Positions 12,056 to 12,108 of a stretch of DNA of 12,108 bases are shown here, one piece after another. Made by a program: the position numbers and the translations under genes. Each line of letters begins with the position of its first letter. The first letter of the stretch is position 1. Below the pieces are notes generated by a model. That model made no database searches. It was not told the DNA's origin and saw only the letters and a list, made by a program, of their open reading frames with translations. Source of the stretch: Acidobacteriota bacterium (lineage in GTDB: Bacteria > Acidobacteriota > Blastocatellia > Pyrinomonadales > Pyrinomonadaceae); NCBI GenBank assembly GCA_020199975.1, contig JAIVJP010000010.1, positions 1-12,108 on the forward strand, in the 5' to 3' direction.

Positions 12056-12108
12056 ATGCGTAGCAGGCTAACGGTGGAATTCAGGTGGCCGCGCGCGCAG
12101 ACTTCAAC
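12056..12108 (+). CDS. Possible 5' end of a further gene, cut by the window edge
   Basis: An ATG at 12056 opens 17 codons without a stop to the window end (M-R-S-R-L-T-V-E-F-R-W-P-R-A-Q-T-S). No clear ribosome binding site precedes it and the peptide is too short to recognise. It is listed only because the 91-nt right flank of the IS otherwise shows nothing. Confidence 0.15.
   Translation, partial: MRSRLTVEFRWPRAQTS

Noticed and set aside
10741..12063. A 440-codon open frame in another phase covering the whole transposase gene.
   Set aside because: It is Arg/Ser/Pro-rich with no recognisable domain, begins in the IS left end, and runs out through the right terminal repeat; the overlapping frame has a complete DDE transposase with all motifs. 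A codon-bias shadow explains it.

Overview
The window is a heat-shock/proteostasis gene cluster, followed by a non-coding stretch rich in repeats, a two-gene cell-envelope module, and a complete insertion sequence. All confidently called genes are on the + strand. GC content is moderate to high, and start codons include ATG, GTG and TTG. The mix of an orphan chaperone cluster, a secreted protein of a type common in Acidobacteriota, dispersed REP-like repeats and an IS4-family element suggests a soil or sediment bacterium, perhaps Acidobacteriota (Blastocatellia-like). That placement is inferred from protein flavour only, because no rRNA or other marker is present.

Region 1 (1-8540) is the chaperone cluster: the 3' end of an hsp20 gene, clpB, a second hsp20, grpE, groEL (TTG start), and a divergent double-AAA+ ClpA/ClpC-type ATPase gene. 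clpB, hsp20-2 and grpE lie 14 and 54 nt apart and look like one operon. groEL and the ClpA/C-like gene have leaders of 276 and 191 nt and may have their own control. The expected logic is that small heat-shock proteins hold unfolding proteins, ClpB (with DnaK-DnaJ-GrpE) pulls aggregates apart, GroEL refolds clients, and the ClpA/C-like unfoldase may pass them to ClpP. The direct partners DnaK, DnaJ, GroES and ClpP are not in the window, and no CIRCE element is visible.

The ClpA/C-like protein is the most unusual gene. Both central-pore tyrosines are replaced (Tyr to Leu in AAA1, Tyr to Ile in AAA2) and the C-terminal small domain with the sensor-2 Gly-Ala-Arg motif is missing. Both Walker A/B pairs and a candidate ClpP-docking Leu-Gly-Phe remain. 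The groEL leader holds a dense set of palindromes that could be either operators or part of a dispersed repeat.

Region 2 (8541-9004) has no convincing gene. It holds three copies of a ~25-bp GC-rich repeat, two of them a perfect inverted pair, a 28-bp tandem duplication and two further hairpins. Region 3 (9005-10585) encodes an exported protein of unknown function and a seven-helix Bax-inhibitor-1 (YccA/YetJ) family membrane protein, 42 nt apart. Region 4 (10586-12108) holds a short AGATCT-rich repeat that runs up to the left end of a 1325-bp IS4-family element with intact transposase and 18-bp perfect terminal inverted repeats, then about 90 bp of unassigned flank.
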